DNA of 39,628 nucleotides from an uncultured Clostridia bacterium (GTDB taxonomy: Bacteria; Bacillota; Clostridia; TANB77; CAG-508): positions 1 through 39,628 of the forward strand of contig CAKPCG010000016.1 of NCBI GenBank assembly GCA_934141475.1, given 5' to 3'. Numbering within the stretch: the first letter of the stretch is position 1; each line of letters opens with the position of its first letter. Below the pieces are notes generated by a model that was not told where the DNA came from, did no database searches, and saw nothing but the letters and a program-made list of their open reading frames with translations. The translations under genes and the position numbers were made by a program. Below, one piece after another: positions 15,550-23,702 of this stretch.

Positions 15550-16729
15550 TTATGATGAAATAGACAAATTGTTTTTTGAATATTTTAAAAATAATAAAGA
15601 TATTCCTAAATCTGTTACTAATCGTATAGATACTACTATGTACAAAAACAAAAATAGATATGGAATAATACTATTATTAAAAAAATTTATAATAACCGTT
15701 ATAAGTTTAATAACTGTTTCTGGAGGTGTTGTTTTCGCATCTAGTTTAATAAAAAATTTCTTTAATAATAGTAAAGGTCTAGACACAGCAATAGAAAATG
15801 GATATATACAAGACCAATTTGAAAACCTTACTTCAAATACCAATGACATTACAATAAAAAATTTATTAATGGATGATTTTAACCTTAGCTTTACTTTAGA
15901 AATAAAATTTGATAATTCAATCAATATAGATTCTATTGATAGGATAACTTTGCCCAATTTAATTGTTACTGATGAGGAAAAAAGAATTTTATATTGTGTA
16001 GATGAGACGGTCTTTAAAGAATATTGTCAAGAAAAAGATCTTGATTATTCATATAATGAATTTAATGATAATAATATAAATAGTGGTTCTAATTGGTATA
16101 TAAAAAATAGATTAGCAGAAACTAATTCCGTAGAATTAGTTTACAATCTTTATTCTAATAAGTATCCAAAAAGTAAATATTTATATTTTAATTTTTCTAA
16201 AATAACTATTCAAAATATTAATTCCATAAATCAAACCCTTAATGGAAATTGGAATTTGGAAACAAGTATTTCAGAAAAATTTTATTCAAGGAAATCTATA
16301 ATTTACACTGTAAAAGAATGTAATGATTCTACAATAAATATTACAGATGCTTCCTTATATAATACTTGTTTTAAATTAGAATTTAATACTAAAGTAAACC
16401 CTATATATAATGAGAATGATAGTGAAGAAATAAAAAATAAAAAAATGCATGATTTAACACAATGGAAAATGAAAGAAACAGCAGAATGGCGATCAATGGT
16501 CTATGATGAATATATTGAATCGAATAATGGAAATAAATTTTACCCACTCCAAAGCAGTTCAGAGGATTCAATGACGAGCTATTTACCTGATGGTCAATTT
16601 ATTCATACGCAAACTTTTGACTTAACTAAGTATAATAAAAACACCAATAATATTACAATATATTTTAAAATAAATTTACCTGATATTACCAAAGATATAA
16701 AAATTGTTCTAGAGCGACAAGATCTGTAA
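15539..16729 (+). CDS. DUF4179-like membrane protein, probable anti-sigma factor
   Basis: The protein has 396 residues from ATG 15539, chosen because AAGGAGG precedes it by 8 bases; an upstream TTG frame only covers that site. A charged N-terminal cytosolic part (about 1-47) leads to one membrane helix (about 48-67, KKFIITVISLITVSGGVVFA). A large extracellular domain follows, starting NSKGLDTAIENGYIQ, a segment typical of DUF4179 proteins. The cytosolic part would hold the sigma factor. The 11-base overlap with the sigma gene supports this pairing. What it senses outside the cell is unknown. The outer domain is Asn/Ser-rich and beta-rich with few cysteines. Confidence 0.8.
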   Translation: MKNNYDEIDKLFFEYFKNNKDIPKSVTNRIDTTMYKNKNRYGIILLLKKFIITVISLITVSGGVVFASSLIKNFFNNSKGLDTAIENGYIQDQFENLTSNTNDITIKNLLMDDFNLSFTLEIKFDNSINIDSIDRITLPNLIVTDEEKRILYCVDETVFKEYCQEKDLDYSYNEFNDNNINSGSNWYIKNRLAETNSVELVYNLYSNKYPKSKYLYFNFSKITIQNINSINQTLNGNWNLETSISEKFYSRKSIIYTVKECNDSTINITDASLYNTCFKLEFNTKVNPIYNENDSEEIKNKKMHDLTQWKMKETAEWRSMVYDEYIESNNGNKFYPLQSSSEDSMTSYLPDGQFIHTQTFDLTKYNKNTNNITIYFKINLPDITKDIKIVLERQDL

Positions 16730-16813
16730 ATATTTTACAAATTTCTATCTTTTTTATCTTTTTAACATTACTATTTTTTGTTATGTTATACTTTATCACA
16801 TAAGTTTCTTAAC

Positions 16814-16845
16814 ATCTAAGAAGTTAATTTTTAACTTTTTTAGAT
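16814..16845 (+). terminator. Possible terminator or leader hairpin
   Basis: ATCTAAGAAGTTAA and TTAACTTTTTTAGAT pair with one bulge around a TTT loop. It lies between the anti-sigma gene and the secreted-protein gene. It could end the first transcript or sit in the leader of the second. Confidence 0.4.
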
Positions 16846-16885
16846 ATAGAAGGCTCAAATAATATAAACATTAGGAGGTTTTATC

Positions 16886-17365
16886 ATGAAAGGATTTTTA
16901 AAACGGAAGCTTATGGGGATATTTTTAGCTTTGACTCTTTGTGTGACAAGTGCCGTACCTACATTTGCTGCTACTACTGCTAACAACAAAGTCTCAACAT
17001 ATGCAAGTAATTCATTATGGGAATCCGGAGTGCACGATGTAGGTTCATTTTATATGACCAATACCAACCTTACTCCTCGAAAAACAATGGGAGTTGGAGG
17101 TCGCTTAATTGTTTATGGTGCATTTAGTCCGAATGATCAAATTGGTTCATTAGCACTTAAAGTAACTATTTACAATCGGACAAAAGGTACTTCCGTAACT
17201 AATCATTTTATTTATAATGAAGGACACTTATTTGCTCTTGAAACAAACGTGTCTAAGGGTGACATTCTTCAGATATATTTTGATGCTTACACTGCCCCTG
17301 GCGGAAGTAATCCAAGTGGTGCTTATAGAAAGGCTTACATTTCATACAGCTACAGCCTTACTTGA
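16886..17365 (+). CDS. Secreted protein of unknown family, 159 aa
   Basis: It has a clear signal peptide: basic start KGFLKRK, a hydrophobic core (MGIFLALTLCVTSAV) and a signal peptidase I site at about TFA-A (residues 27-29). The mature part of about 130 residues is rich in Gly, Ser, Thr, Asn and Tyr and looks beta-structured. It has no cysteine, no LPxTG anchor and no membrane segment. The codon mix is visibly richer in G and C than the flanking genes, which suggests recent transfer. The ribosome site TTAGGAGG is strong, and a good terminator follows. Its place after the sigma/anti-sigma pair makes it a candidate target of that sigma factor. Confidence 0.75.
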   Translation: MKGFLKRKLMGIFLALTLCVTSAVPTFAATTANNKVSTYASNSLWESGVHDVGSFYMTNTNLTPRKTMGVGGRLIVYGAFSPNDQIGSLALKVTIYNRTKGTSVTNHFIYNEGHLFALETNVSKGDILQIYFDAYTAPGGSNPSGAYRKAYISYSYSLT

Positions 17366-17421
17366 TAGTATAACGTATTTTTTTAATATTTTGTAAACAA
17401 TTCAACTTTTCTGAGCCTTCG

Positions 17422-17452
17422 CCTAGTGTCGTTTTAGACACTAGGTTTTTTT
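17422..17452 (+). terminator. Terminator of the secreted-protein gene
   Basis: The perfect 9-base stem CCTAGTGTC/GACACTAGG with a 6-base loop is followed by seven T. The stop codon of the convergent minus-strand gene (17434-17436) lies in its loop, so the two genes end on top of each other. Confidence 0.92.
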
Positions 17453-18168
17453 ATTTTTTCTAACACAGAAAAAATTATTTTTTTAGGTCCTGGCTTCAAT
17501 AATGAATATTCCTCTAAATACGATAATAATGTTTCTTGATTACAATCAAAAAACATTTCATTTGTAGCATAAATAATATTACATTTTATACTATTTACAC
17601 TTTTTTTATACTTTTTAGAAATTATTGGATAAATTTCTTTTTCTAATTTTATATCTTCCCATAATTTATTATAATATAGTAAAAGAATCGCTTCCATTAA
17701 ATATTTAGTTCCTACATATGAAAAATTATATTGTAAATATTTTAATTCATTACAAATTTTATATTCTATTAAAGATTTTTCATCTTCTTTTATTTTCGCT
17801 AATTTTTCTATTTCCATTATTATTTTGCTAATATCTGTATTTTCAGAAATATATGAAAACAAGTAAGCATTATTTTTTAATTTTACCTCTGTACCATTTT
17901 CGCCTGATACGACTATAATAGAATTTTTAAATTGCATTAATTTATTAGATTCTATATAGTCAAATATTTGAACTTCATTACTATTCACCATTTTTAAATC
18001 TATTAAAATAGCATCAATATTATTCTGAGTATTTTTAATTATATCTATTGCTTCACTTTCATCTATAGCAATTTTACATAAATTTACTTTTATACTTAAA
18101 TCCGACAATATATTTGTTATTTTTTTTAAATAATTAAGATTATCTTCTACTACTAATATGTTTGTCAT
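17434..18168 (-). CDS. Spo0A-like response regulator, degenerate receiver
   Basis: Residues 1-120 form a receiver domain with acidic residues E8 and D9 (VVEDN), the likely phospho-acceptor D57 (AILIDLK) and the switch Ser at IIVVSGENG. The conserved lysine near the fifth strand (normally in a K-P pair) is replaced; the stretch reads YLFSYISEN. Residues 138-210 resemble the Spo0A C-terminal DNA-binding domain, with LKYLQYNFSYVGTKYLMEAI, a YPIISKKYKKS segment and a following recognition-like helix. In the true Spo0A the recognition helix reads SRVERAIRHAIE; here it is NSIKCNIIYATNE, so the target site would differ. This looks like a diverged Spo0A relative, not the sporulation master regulator. 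A dead XRE regulator lies just upstream. Confidence 0.75.
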   Translation of the reverse strand: MTNILVVEDNLNYLKKITNILSDLSIKVNLCKIAIDESEAIDIIKNTQNNIDAILIDLKMVNSNEVQIFDYIESNKLMQFKNSIIVVSGENGTEVKLKNNAYLFSYISENTDISKIIMEIEKLAKIKEDEKSLIEYKICNELKYLQYNFSYVGTKYLMEAILLLYYNKLWEDIKLEKEIYPIISKKYKKSVNSIKCNIIYATNEMFFDCNQETLLSYLEEYSLLKPGPKKIIFSVLEKIKKPSV

Positions 18169-18224
18169 TTTTAATCACCTCTATATAAGAGATTGCATTT
18201 AGAGTCTAAAATGGTGCATTTATT

Positions 18225-18689
18225 TTATATTTTTTTCATTATTTGAATATTTTTATAAGTCATACAATATACGGATTCTAATTTCGTTTTATTCATTGAA
18301 ATTTCTGCAAGAGTAATTGTTCCGCTTTTCTTTATAAGATTTGTTTCATTATTACACAAAAATGCAATATTAACTATTGTAAATATTGCTGCCATAAAAC
18401 AAATTATTTTTTCTTCTATATTTTTATAATTTTCTATAGCTTCCTGAATTGCTTTTTCTAAATCTATTTCTTGCTTTTTTCCTCTTTCTCCATTTAATAG
18501 CGCTGATATTTCTACCTCAAAAAATTCCGTTAAATCTTTTAAAACCGCTATATCTTGAAAACTTAATCCTCTTTCCCATTTAGATATTGCTTTGTCTGTA
18601 ATATTTAATTTTTCTCCAAGTTCTTTTTATGTTAGTTTTCTTTCTTTTTTTTATTCTTTTATAAAATCTCCAAACTTTTTATTATCCAT
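18225..18689 (-). pseudogene. XRE-family helix-turn-helix regulator with two nonsense codons
   Basis: From ATG 18689 (ribosome site GAAGGAG) a single frame runs 154 codons to a stop at 18225. It is interrupted by two TAA codons at codons 13 and 21. Between and after them the XRE pattern is intact: KELGEKLNITDKAISKWERG, then LSFQDIAVLKDL and FFEVEISALLNGE. The second stop falls where the family almost always has Gln (LTQKEL), one base from CAA. The C-terminal part has one hydrophobic helix (ICFMAAIFTIVNIAFLC), as in membrane-tethered XRE regulators. No frame jump repairs it, so this is point-mutation decay and not a single indel. Confidence 0.8.
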
Positions 18690-18782
18690 GTTTTTTGCTC
18701 CTTCAAAAATATTTATAAAAATAGTATAATTTTTCATTTATTTTTGCAATCTACTGTTGGTAGATTTCGCCTTAAAGCCTGC

Positions 18783-18810
18783 AAAAAGACCGCTATATTC
18801 CAAGCGATCT
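18783..18810 (-). terminator. Terminator of the ABC-2 exporter genes
   Basis: On the minus strand AGATCGCT and AGCGGTCT pair (one G-T wobble) around TGGAATAT and are followed by TTTTT minus one base. It lies about 24 bases after the permease stop. Confidence 0.75.
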
Positions 18811-18833
18811 TAAAGTAATATCTAACTATTTTA

Positions 18834-20069
18834 TTAGCTTTGTTTTTCCTTATACATTTTAATAATATCTTTAATACTCATTTTTGTTCCATAATTCAGT
18901 ATTGCATTTGAATATATTTTTATAGTAACATTAGCAATAACAATTATTGTAATAACTAAAATTGCAATTGACATTATTACATCTGTAAAATTTGCCAGCC
19001 CCATCATAATTCTAAATGGCATGCAAAATGGTGCTGATATTGGAAACAATGAAGCAAATAAATTAAGCTCACTTGTAGGATTCATCATAGTAAAATATGA
19101 TAAGTAAAATCCAATTACAGCTAGTATTGCAACAGGCGAATTAGCAGATTGTATATCTTCCGGCTTGCTTACTGTAGAGCCTGTTAGTGCATATAATAAA
19201 GCATAAGCCAAATAGCCTAGTATAAAATAAATCGCTGTCATTATTCCTAAATATGGCGTAATATTAGACATATCCAAAACAGAATCTAATACCCCTGGTT
19301 CTAAAAATGTTTTTGCACTTATTAAAGCTGTAGTAACTATTAATATCATTTGAGCTAAGCCAACTAGTCCTATCCCAATTGTTTTTCCAATCACTATTGT
19401 TTTAGGACTTGTAGATGTTACAAGTGTTTCAATTATTTTTGACGTTTTTTCTGTTGTTATTGAACTTGATACTTGGTATGCACAGAAGTATATCGCATAA
19501 AATAACACCATTGACATTAGCATCATTGCAAAAATATTTCCACTTGCGCTTTTTTCTTCTGTTTGTTCTATGCTAAATTCAAAGATTGGAGTAATTGATT
19601 GTAATTGTTGTTCCGTTAATCCTAATTTAGATATTTTTAAGTTAGAGTATAATGATGTTAATGCATTCATACATCCTTCTGGTACCTCACTCATTATTGT
19701 TTTATTTTCTACAATATATGATACATTTATTTTTTCATTTTCAGGATTTATAATTATCGCTTCTTTTATTTCTTTATCTTCTATTTTTTTCTTTACATCT
19801 TCAAATTTTAAATCCTCATTTGTTATTTCAAATTCATAACCTAAATCCATCTTTTTTAAGCTTTCTAATGTTCCTTCAAATACGTTTTTACTGTCTATGA
19901 TTAATAGTTTATCTCCAGAATTATCTCCGTTAAAACTTTTAATTAATTTGGGTACATTAAAACCAATTATTATAAAAATTAAAATAATTAATGTTGATAT
20001 TATAAATGATTTTCTTTTCACCATATCCTTCATTGTAAATTTCATTACGGTAAAAATATCTCTCATCAT
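18834..20069 (-). CDS. ABC-2 type transporter permease (NatB/YhaP-like)
   Basis: The 411 residues have one N-terminal membrane helix (about 21-40, FIISTLIILIFIIIGF). A large extracytoplasmic domain (about 45-180) follows, then five more helices. This is the layout of NatB/YhaP-type ABC-2 permeases. The conserved segment TTEKTSKIIETLVTS precedes the second helix. It exports ions or small molecules with the ATPase encoded just upstream; the start ATG overlaps the ATPase stop (TAATG). The substrate cannot be read from the sequence. The family includes Na+ and antimicrobial-compound exporters. Confidence 0.88.
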   Translation of the reverse strand: MMRDIFTVMKFTMKDMVKRKSFIISTLIILIFIIIGFNVPKLIKSFNGDNSGDKLLIIDSKNVFEGTLESLKKMDLGYEFEITNEDLKFEDVKKKIEDKEIKEAIIINPENEKINVSYIVENKTIMSEVPEGCMNALTSLYSNLKISKLGLTEQQLQSITPIFEFSIEQTEEKSASGNIFAMMLMSMVLFYAIYFCAYQVSSSITTEKTSKIIETLVTSTSPKTIVIGKTIGIGLVGLAQMILIVTTALISAKTFLEPGVLDSVLDMSNITPYLGIMTAIYFILGYLAYALLYALTGSTVSKPEDIQSANSPVAILAVIGFYLSYFTMMNPTSELNLFASLFPISAPFCMPFRIMMGLANFTDVIMSIAILVITIIVIANVTIKIYSNAILNYGTKMSIKDIIKMYKEKQS

Positions 20070-20959
20070 TATTCACCTACCTTTTCTATAAAAATATCGT
20101 TTAGTGTAGGTTTCTGAATTTCAAATTTGTCAATATTAATTTTATCTGTAACAAGTCTATTTAATAGTTTATGTGCTTTTTCTTCATCTGATATTTTTAT
20201 CACATAGTTATTATTTGTCTCATTTTCTATTTCTAAGTTAAATTCATCAATGTATTTTTTTATATCTTGCTTTACATCTATTTCTACACTATTTGCAGGG
20301 TATTTTTCTTTTATTTCTTTTAGATTTCCTTGTAGCACAGTTTTTCCTTTATTTAGTATCAAAATATCGCTACAAAATTCTTCAATTGTCACCATTTGAT
20401 GTGCAGACATTATTATGTATTTTCCATTTTTTATTAAGTTAATTATAATATTTTTTAATATTTCAGTATTAACTGGATCTAATCCACTGAAAGGTTCATC
20501 TAATACAATTAATTCTGGATCATGTATAATCGCTGTCATGAATTGTATTTTTTGTTGATTTCCTTTTGATAGTTTTTCAGCTGGCATTTGCAAATATTCT
20601 TCTACTTTTAATTCTTTAGCCCATTTTTTTATTGACCTTACTGCTTCATCTTTTTGCATTCCTTTTAATTCTGCAAAGTACATTAATTGATCAAATATTT
20701 TAGTTTTTGGATATACACCTCTTTCTTCTGGTAAATAACCAAACCTAACATTCTTTCTATCTACAGACTTTCCTTTCCAAGTAATTTCTCCACTATCCTT
20801 TTTAATAATTCCAAGTAACATTCTAATTGTCGTTGTCTTTCCCGCACCATTAGTTCCAAGTAAACCATATACCCCTGGTTTTGTTAAACTAAATGAAATA
20901 TTGTCTACTGCCTTTTTACCAGCAAATGATTTGGATACATTTTTTAGTGTTAAACTCAT
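20069..20959 (-). CDS. ABC transporter ATP-binding protein (NatA/YhaQ-like)
   Basis: This cytosolic ATPase drives the ABC-2 permease. In its 296 residues are Walker A GTNGAGKTT (about 35-43), the signature LSKGNQQKIQF, and Walker B LIVLDEPFSGLDP with the catalytic Glu. The H-loop is in MSAHQM. The C-terminal 80 residues are the extra domain seen in NatA/YhaQ types. The ribosome site is AAGGGGAG. A TATAAT box lies about 55 bases ahead of the start, so the exporter pair may have its own promoter apart from the adaptor-like gene. Confidence 0.94.
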   Translation of the reverse strand: MSLTLKNVSKSFAGKKAVDNISFSLTKPGVYGLLGTNGAGKTTTIRMLLGIIKKDSGEITWKGKSVDRKNVRFGYLPEERGVYPKTKIFDQLMYFAELKGMQKDEAVRSIKKWAKELKVEEYLQMPAEKLSKGNQQKIQFMTAIIHDPELIVLDEPFSGLDPVNTEILKNIIINLIKNGKYIIMSAHQMVTIEEFCSDILILNKGKTVLQGNLKEIKEKYPANSVEIDVKQDIKKYIDEFNLEIENETNNNYVIKISDEEKAHKLLNRLVTDKINIDKFEIQKPTLNDIFIEKVGE

Positions 20960-21040
20960 TGAACTCTCCCCTTTCTTTTATTTATGCACATTTGAATTAT
21001 AACATAAAAAGTTCAAAAAGAAACAAAATTTTAATTTATT

Positions 21041-21451
21041 TTATATCGTAATATAAAGAATTGCTACTTTTCCTATATAATGACTATTTAAAATTTTTCC
21101 ATTTAAATCTGGTAAATTAAGTTCTGTTATATAGCAATCATATGGAGCCACTAAATATGTTCCATTTGTATATTCTAATATATTTTCGCCTTCTAATACA
21201 GTGTCATCCGCTTCTACACATATTGCTTTAAAATATTTTGTTGTCGTCAATTCCATTTTTTCAGTTGTTTTCGCTGATACCTGACCAGAACCTGTTAATG
21301 TCTTTTTTATATCATGATTTGACACTGTTTCTTCTGTAATAATTGTTTTTGTTTTGCTATCTTCTGTATTTAGTCCTACTTGTCTTCCAACCAAAAAAGC
21401 TCCTATGATCAATAATATTATTAAAATACTTATTAAAATTTTCTTTTTCAT
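21041..21451 (-). CDS. Short HlyD/RND-type adaptor-like membrane-anchored protein
   Basis: The 136 residues have one N-terminal membrane anchor (about 4-24, ILISILIILLIIGAFLVG). A sequence like the biotinyl-lipoyl sandwich of periplasmic adaptors follows: KKTLTGSGQVSAKTTEKM, a middle VEADDTVLEGENILEY, then YLVAPYDCYITELNL. Full adaptors run 300 or more residues, with a beta-barrel after this point. Here the frame stops at GKVAILYITI, and no further adaptor sequence follows in any frame. It is either a truncated gene or a compact form. Its place 81 bases ahead of the ABC-2 genes, in the same direction, suggests it belonged to that exporter. Confidence 0.6.
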   Translation of the reverse strand: MKKKILISILIILLIIGAFLVGRQVGLNTEDSKTKTIITEETVSNHDIKKTLTGSGQVSAKTTEKMELTTTKYFKAICVEADDTVLEGENILEYTNGTYLVAPYDCYITELNLPDLNGKILNSHYIGKVAILYITI

Positions 21452-21558
21452 TCATTTACCTCCAATGTTTTTTGCATTAATAATATAAAATATGAACCTT
21501 GAAAAATTATTGAATTTTTTAATTTTATATAAAATAAAAAAGACAGATAAATGAAATA

Positions 21559-21598
21559 AACTCAAATTATTAAACTTTTTTGTCTAATAATTTGAGTT
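21559..21598 (-). terminator. Hairpin after the prdX-like gene
   Basis: The perfect 14-base arms AACTCAAATTATTA and TAATAATTTGAGTT surround a 12-base loop. T-richness after it on the minus strand is weak. It is the probable end of the purE-purC-prdX-like transcript. Confidence 0.5.
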
Positions 21599-21711
21599 CA
21601 CTTTAAACAATAATCTTCTTGTTTCAGATGGTACCTTTAACGCTTTTCCTTGAACAGTATCAATTTTGATTCATTATTATATTTATTTTACACATAAGAA
21701 TTACTCTTTTT

Positions 21712-22200
21712 TTAAAGCTCTACAATATTAACTTCATTCCCATGTTCTTTTATTATTTCAATTAAATCCTCAATATTCAACCATACAGTTGCTGTATTAT
21801 CATTTGGATGTATTCCAATTATTTTTTTATCATTAAAAAAATCTCTATCTATGTAAAATTTCACTTTTAATTCTTTGTCATTTAATAAACCAAATGGACT
21901 TACTGACCCAGGAATTAAATTCATAATATCTTTTAAATCTTGTTCAGAAGCAAAACTTAAAGGTCTTGTTTCATTATTTCTTCTAAATTCCTTTAGATTT
22001 ACTCTTTTATCCCCCTTAACAGTTATTAAATAATAATTTCTTTTCTTATCATCACGAATACATAAATTTTTTGCATCATATTCTGGATATGGCACTTTAA
22101 TCTCTGATAATTCTTCCATATTGAAAACTGCTTTGTGTTCTGTTATTTCATACCATATATTCCTATTTTTTATAAAATTATATATTTCCTGTTTATTCAT
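21712..22200 (-). CDS. prdX: Prolyl-tRNA editing (ProX/PrdX-type, YbaK fold) deacylase
   Basis: The 162 residues match the free-standing YbaK/PrdX family, which hydrolyses mischarged tRNA (typically Ala-tRNA-Pro). The recognisable core is LCIRDDKKRNYYLITVKGDK (about 46-65), the RPLSFASE stretch, IPGSVSPFGLLND (conserved G-x-V-x-P-F/G loop) and IIGIHPNDNTATVWL. No ProRS lies nearby. It follows purC by 21 bases, so it is read with the purine genes without an obvious functional link. Confidence 0.88.
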   Translation of the reverse strand: MNKQEIYNFIKNRNIWYEITEHKAVFNMEELSEIKVPYPEYDAKNLCIRDDKKRNYYLITVKGDKRVNLKEFRRNNETRPLSFASEQDLKDIMNLIPGSVSPFGLLNDKELKVKFYIDRDFFNDKKIIGIHPNDNTATVWLNIEDLIEIIKEHGNEVNIVEL

Positions 22201-22221
22201 ATTTCCTCTTTTCCAATAAAA

Positions 22222-23058
22222 TTATAATATTATATTATATATTTCTCTATATCTTCTTTCTACTCCTTCAAGTATCGAATTAGGAATATTATTTATTACA
22301 TCTTCAGTCAGACCATTTTCTTTAATATATCTTTTTAATTCTTCTCTATCATAATTTTGTTGATTGTTTCCTATTTTATAATTCTTCTTACTCCAAAATC
22401 TACTACAATCTGGTGTTAATATTTCATCTGCTAAAATTAAATTATTTTCATCATCAATTCCAAATTCCATTTTGGTATCTGCTAAAATAATCCCTTTAGT
22501 TAATAAAAAATCATGTGCATTAGTATATATTTCTATTGATATTCTTTTTATTTTTTCTGCTGTTTCCTTTCCTACTATATTTGAAAATTCAGTATAACTT
22601 ATATTTGTATCTTTACCATTTTGTTCTTTGGTTGTTGGCGTGAAAATAGGTTCTTCAAGTTTTTCAGATTCAAGTAATCCCTGGGGTAATCTAATTCCAC
22701 ATATATCATTTCCTTTTTGGTATTCCTCCCAACATGTTCCTGTTATATATCCTCTTACTATTATTTCAAACGGAAGCATTTTAACCTTTTTGGCTAACAT
22801 ACATCTATCTTTATATTCTTTACTTTGAAATTGTTTGGGCATTAACTTGTTATCTGTAGTTATCATATGATTTCCTATAATATCCTTATATTTTTCAAAC
22901 CAAAATTCTGCCATTTTATTTAAAATAATTCCTTTATCTTTAATTAAATATGGTAAAACTTTATGCATAGATATTCTATCTGTTGCAACAATAACTATTT
23001 CTTTATCACTTATCTGATAAATATCTCTTGATTTCCCCTCATATATTTTTTTGTTCAT
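22222..23058 (-). CDS. purC: Phosphoribosylaminoimidazole-succinocarboxamide synthase
   Basis: PurC (SAICAR synthetase) condenses CAIR with aspartate using ATP, in de novo purine synthesis. The 278 residues carry the N-terminal ATP site (YEGKSRDIYQI), the conserved EIIVRGYITGTCWEEY and GIRLPQGL, and the late LADEILTPDCSRFW. This is the longer form common in some Firmicutes and archaea. The start overlaps the frame-restored end of purE, as expected for coupled translation. Its partner purE is damaged here. Confidence 0.95.
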   Translation of the reverse strand: MNKKIYEGKSRDIYQISDKEIVIVATDRISMHKVLPYLIKDKGIILNKMAEFWFEKYKDIIGNHMITTDNKLMPKQFQSKEYKDRCMLAKKVKMLPFEIIVRGYITGTCWEEYQKGNDICGIRLPQGLLESEKLEEPIFTPTTKEQNGKDTNISYTEFSNIVGKETAEKIKRISIEIYTNAHDFLLTKGIILADTKMEFGIDDENNLILADEILTPDCSRFWSKKNYKIGNNQQNYDREELKRYIKENGLTEDVINNIPNSILEGVERRYREIYNIIL

Positions 23059-23483
23059 TTTTCATTTCCTCCATATATTTTTCGTAGCCTAATTTATGTA
23101 TTTTTTCATTTTTTATCAATACTTTTTTAGTTTGATTTTGATTATAATCTACAATTTTTTCTTTAATCTCTAAATTATCTATACCTAATATTTAAACTCT
23201 TTGTATAAATCGAAACTCCAATAACAGGACATAATGTTTTTGAAGCTATAACTCCTGCTAAATGTGCAGCTCCTCCCGCTGCAGCTATAATCACTTTTAC
23301 ATTTTCTTTTTTTGTTTTATTTATATAAATTTCAAGTTCTTCTGGTGTTCTATGTGCAGATAAAATATTTATGTCATATTTTATTTCAAATTCATCTAAA
23401 ATTTTAAAACATTCAACCATAACACTTAAATCTGAATCACTTCCCATAATTACAGATACTTCAACTATTTTATTTTCTTTCAT
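23039..23483 (-). pseudogene. purE: N5-CAIR mutase PurE with internal deletion
   Basis: PurE converts N5-CAIR to CAIR, directly before PurC. The N-terminal part from ATG 23483 is normal: VSVIMGSDSDLSVM, ILSAHRTPEEL, VIIAAAGGAAHLAGVIASKT and PVIGV. After SLN (about residue 97) the frame runs into a stop. Another frame then continues with ILGIDNLEIKEKIVDYNQNQ and IHKLGYEKYM to a stop at 23039, which matches the usual PurE C-terminal helix. The central stretch of the family (the part with SIVQMPxGIPVATVAINGAKNAG) is missing. About 30 codons and a frame step have therefore been lost at one junction. The active-site His of the SAHRTP loop remains, but the fold is incomplete. Confidence 0.8.
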
Positions 23484-23655
23484 TTTTATAACCTGACTTT
23501 CTTTATTAGAAATAAGTAAAACTTAATTTTTTTACTTTTAATTCATTACAATATATCATAATTTATTGGTGAATTCAATCCTCTTAGGCTTTGTGCTATA
23601 ATTTTTCTATAAGATGATAAAATTTTAGTCAAACTTAAACTATATTTAATTTTCC

Positions 23656-23695
23656 AAAAAAGAAGCCTAGCCACCACTATTTAGCGATGGCTAGG
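23656..23695 (-). terminator. Terminator of the 99-aa gene
   Basis: The arms CCTAGCCA and TGGCTAGG pair around a 14-base loop. On the minus strand a CTTCTTTTTT tail follows. It starts 8 bases past the stop codon of the gene. Confidence 0.85.
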
Positions 23696-23702
23696 TTGAA
23701 AA

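Noticed and set aside
18629..18653. In-frame TAA codons as a possible stop-codon reassignment
   Set aside because: TAA ends many of the genes in the window, and only this one gene has internal TAA codons, so decay is the simpler reading.
21584..21670. Minus-strand stretch reading DTVQGKALKVPSETRRLLF, like the end of a gene
   Set aside because: No start, no family recognised and under 30 codons; too weak to call a pseudogene, though it could be a relic.
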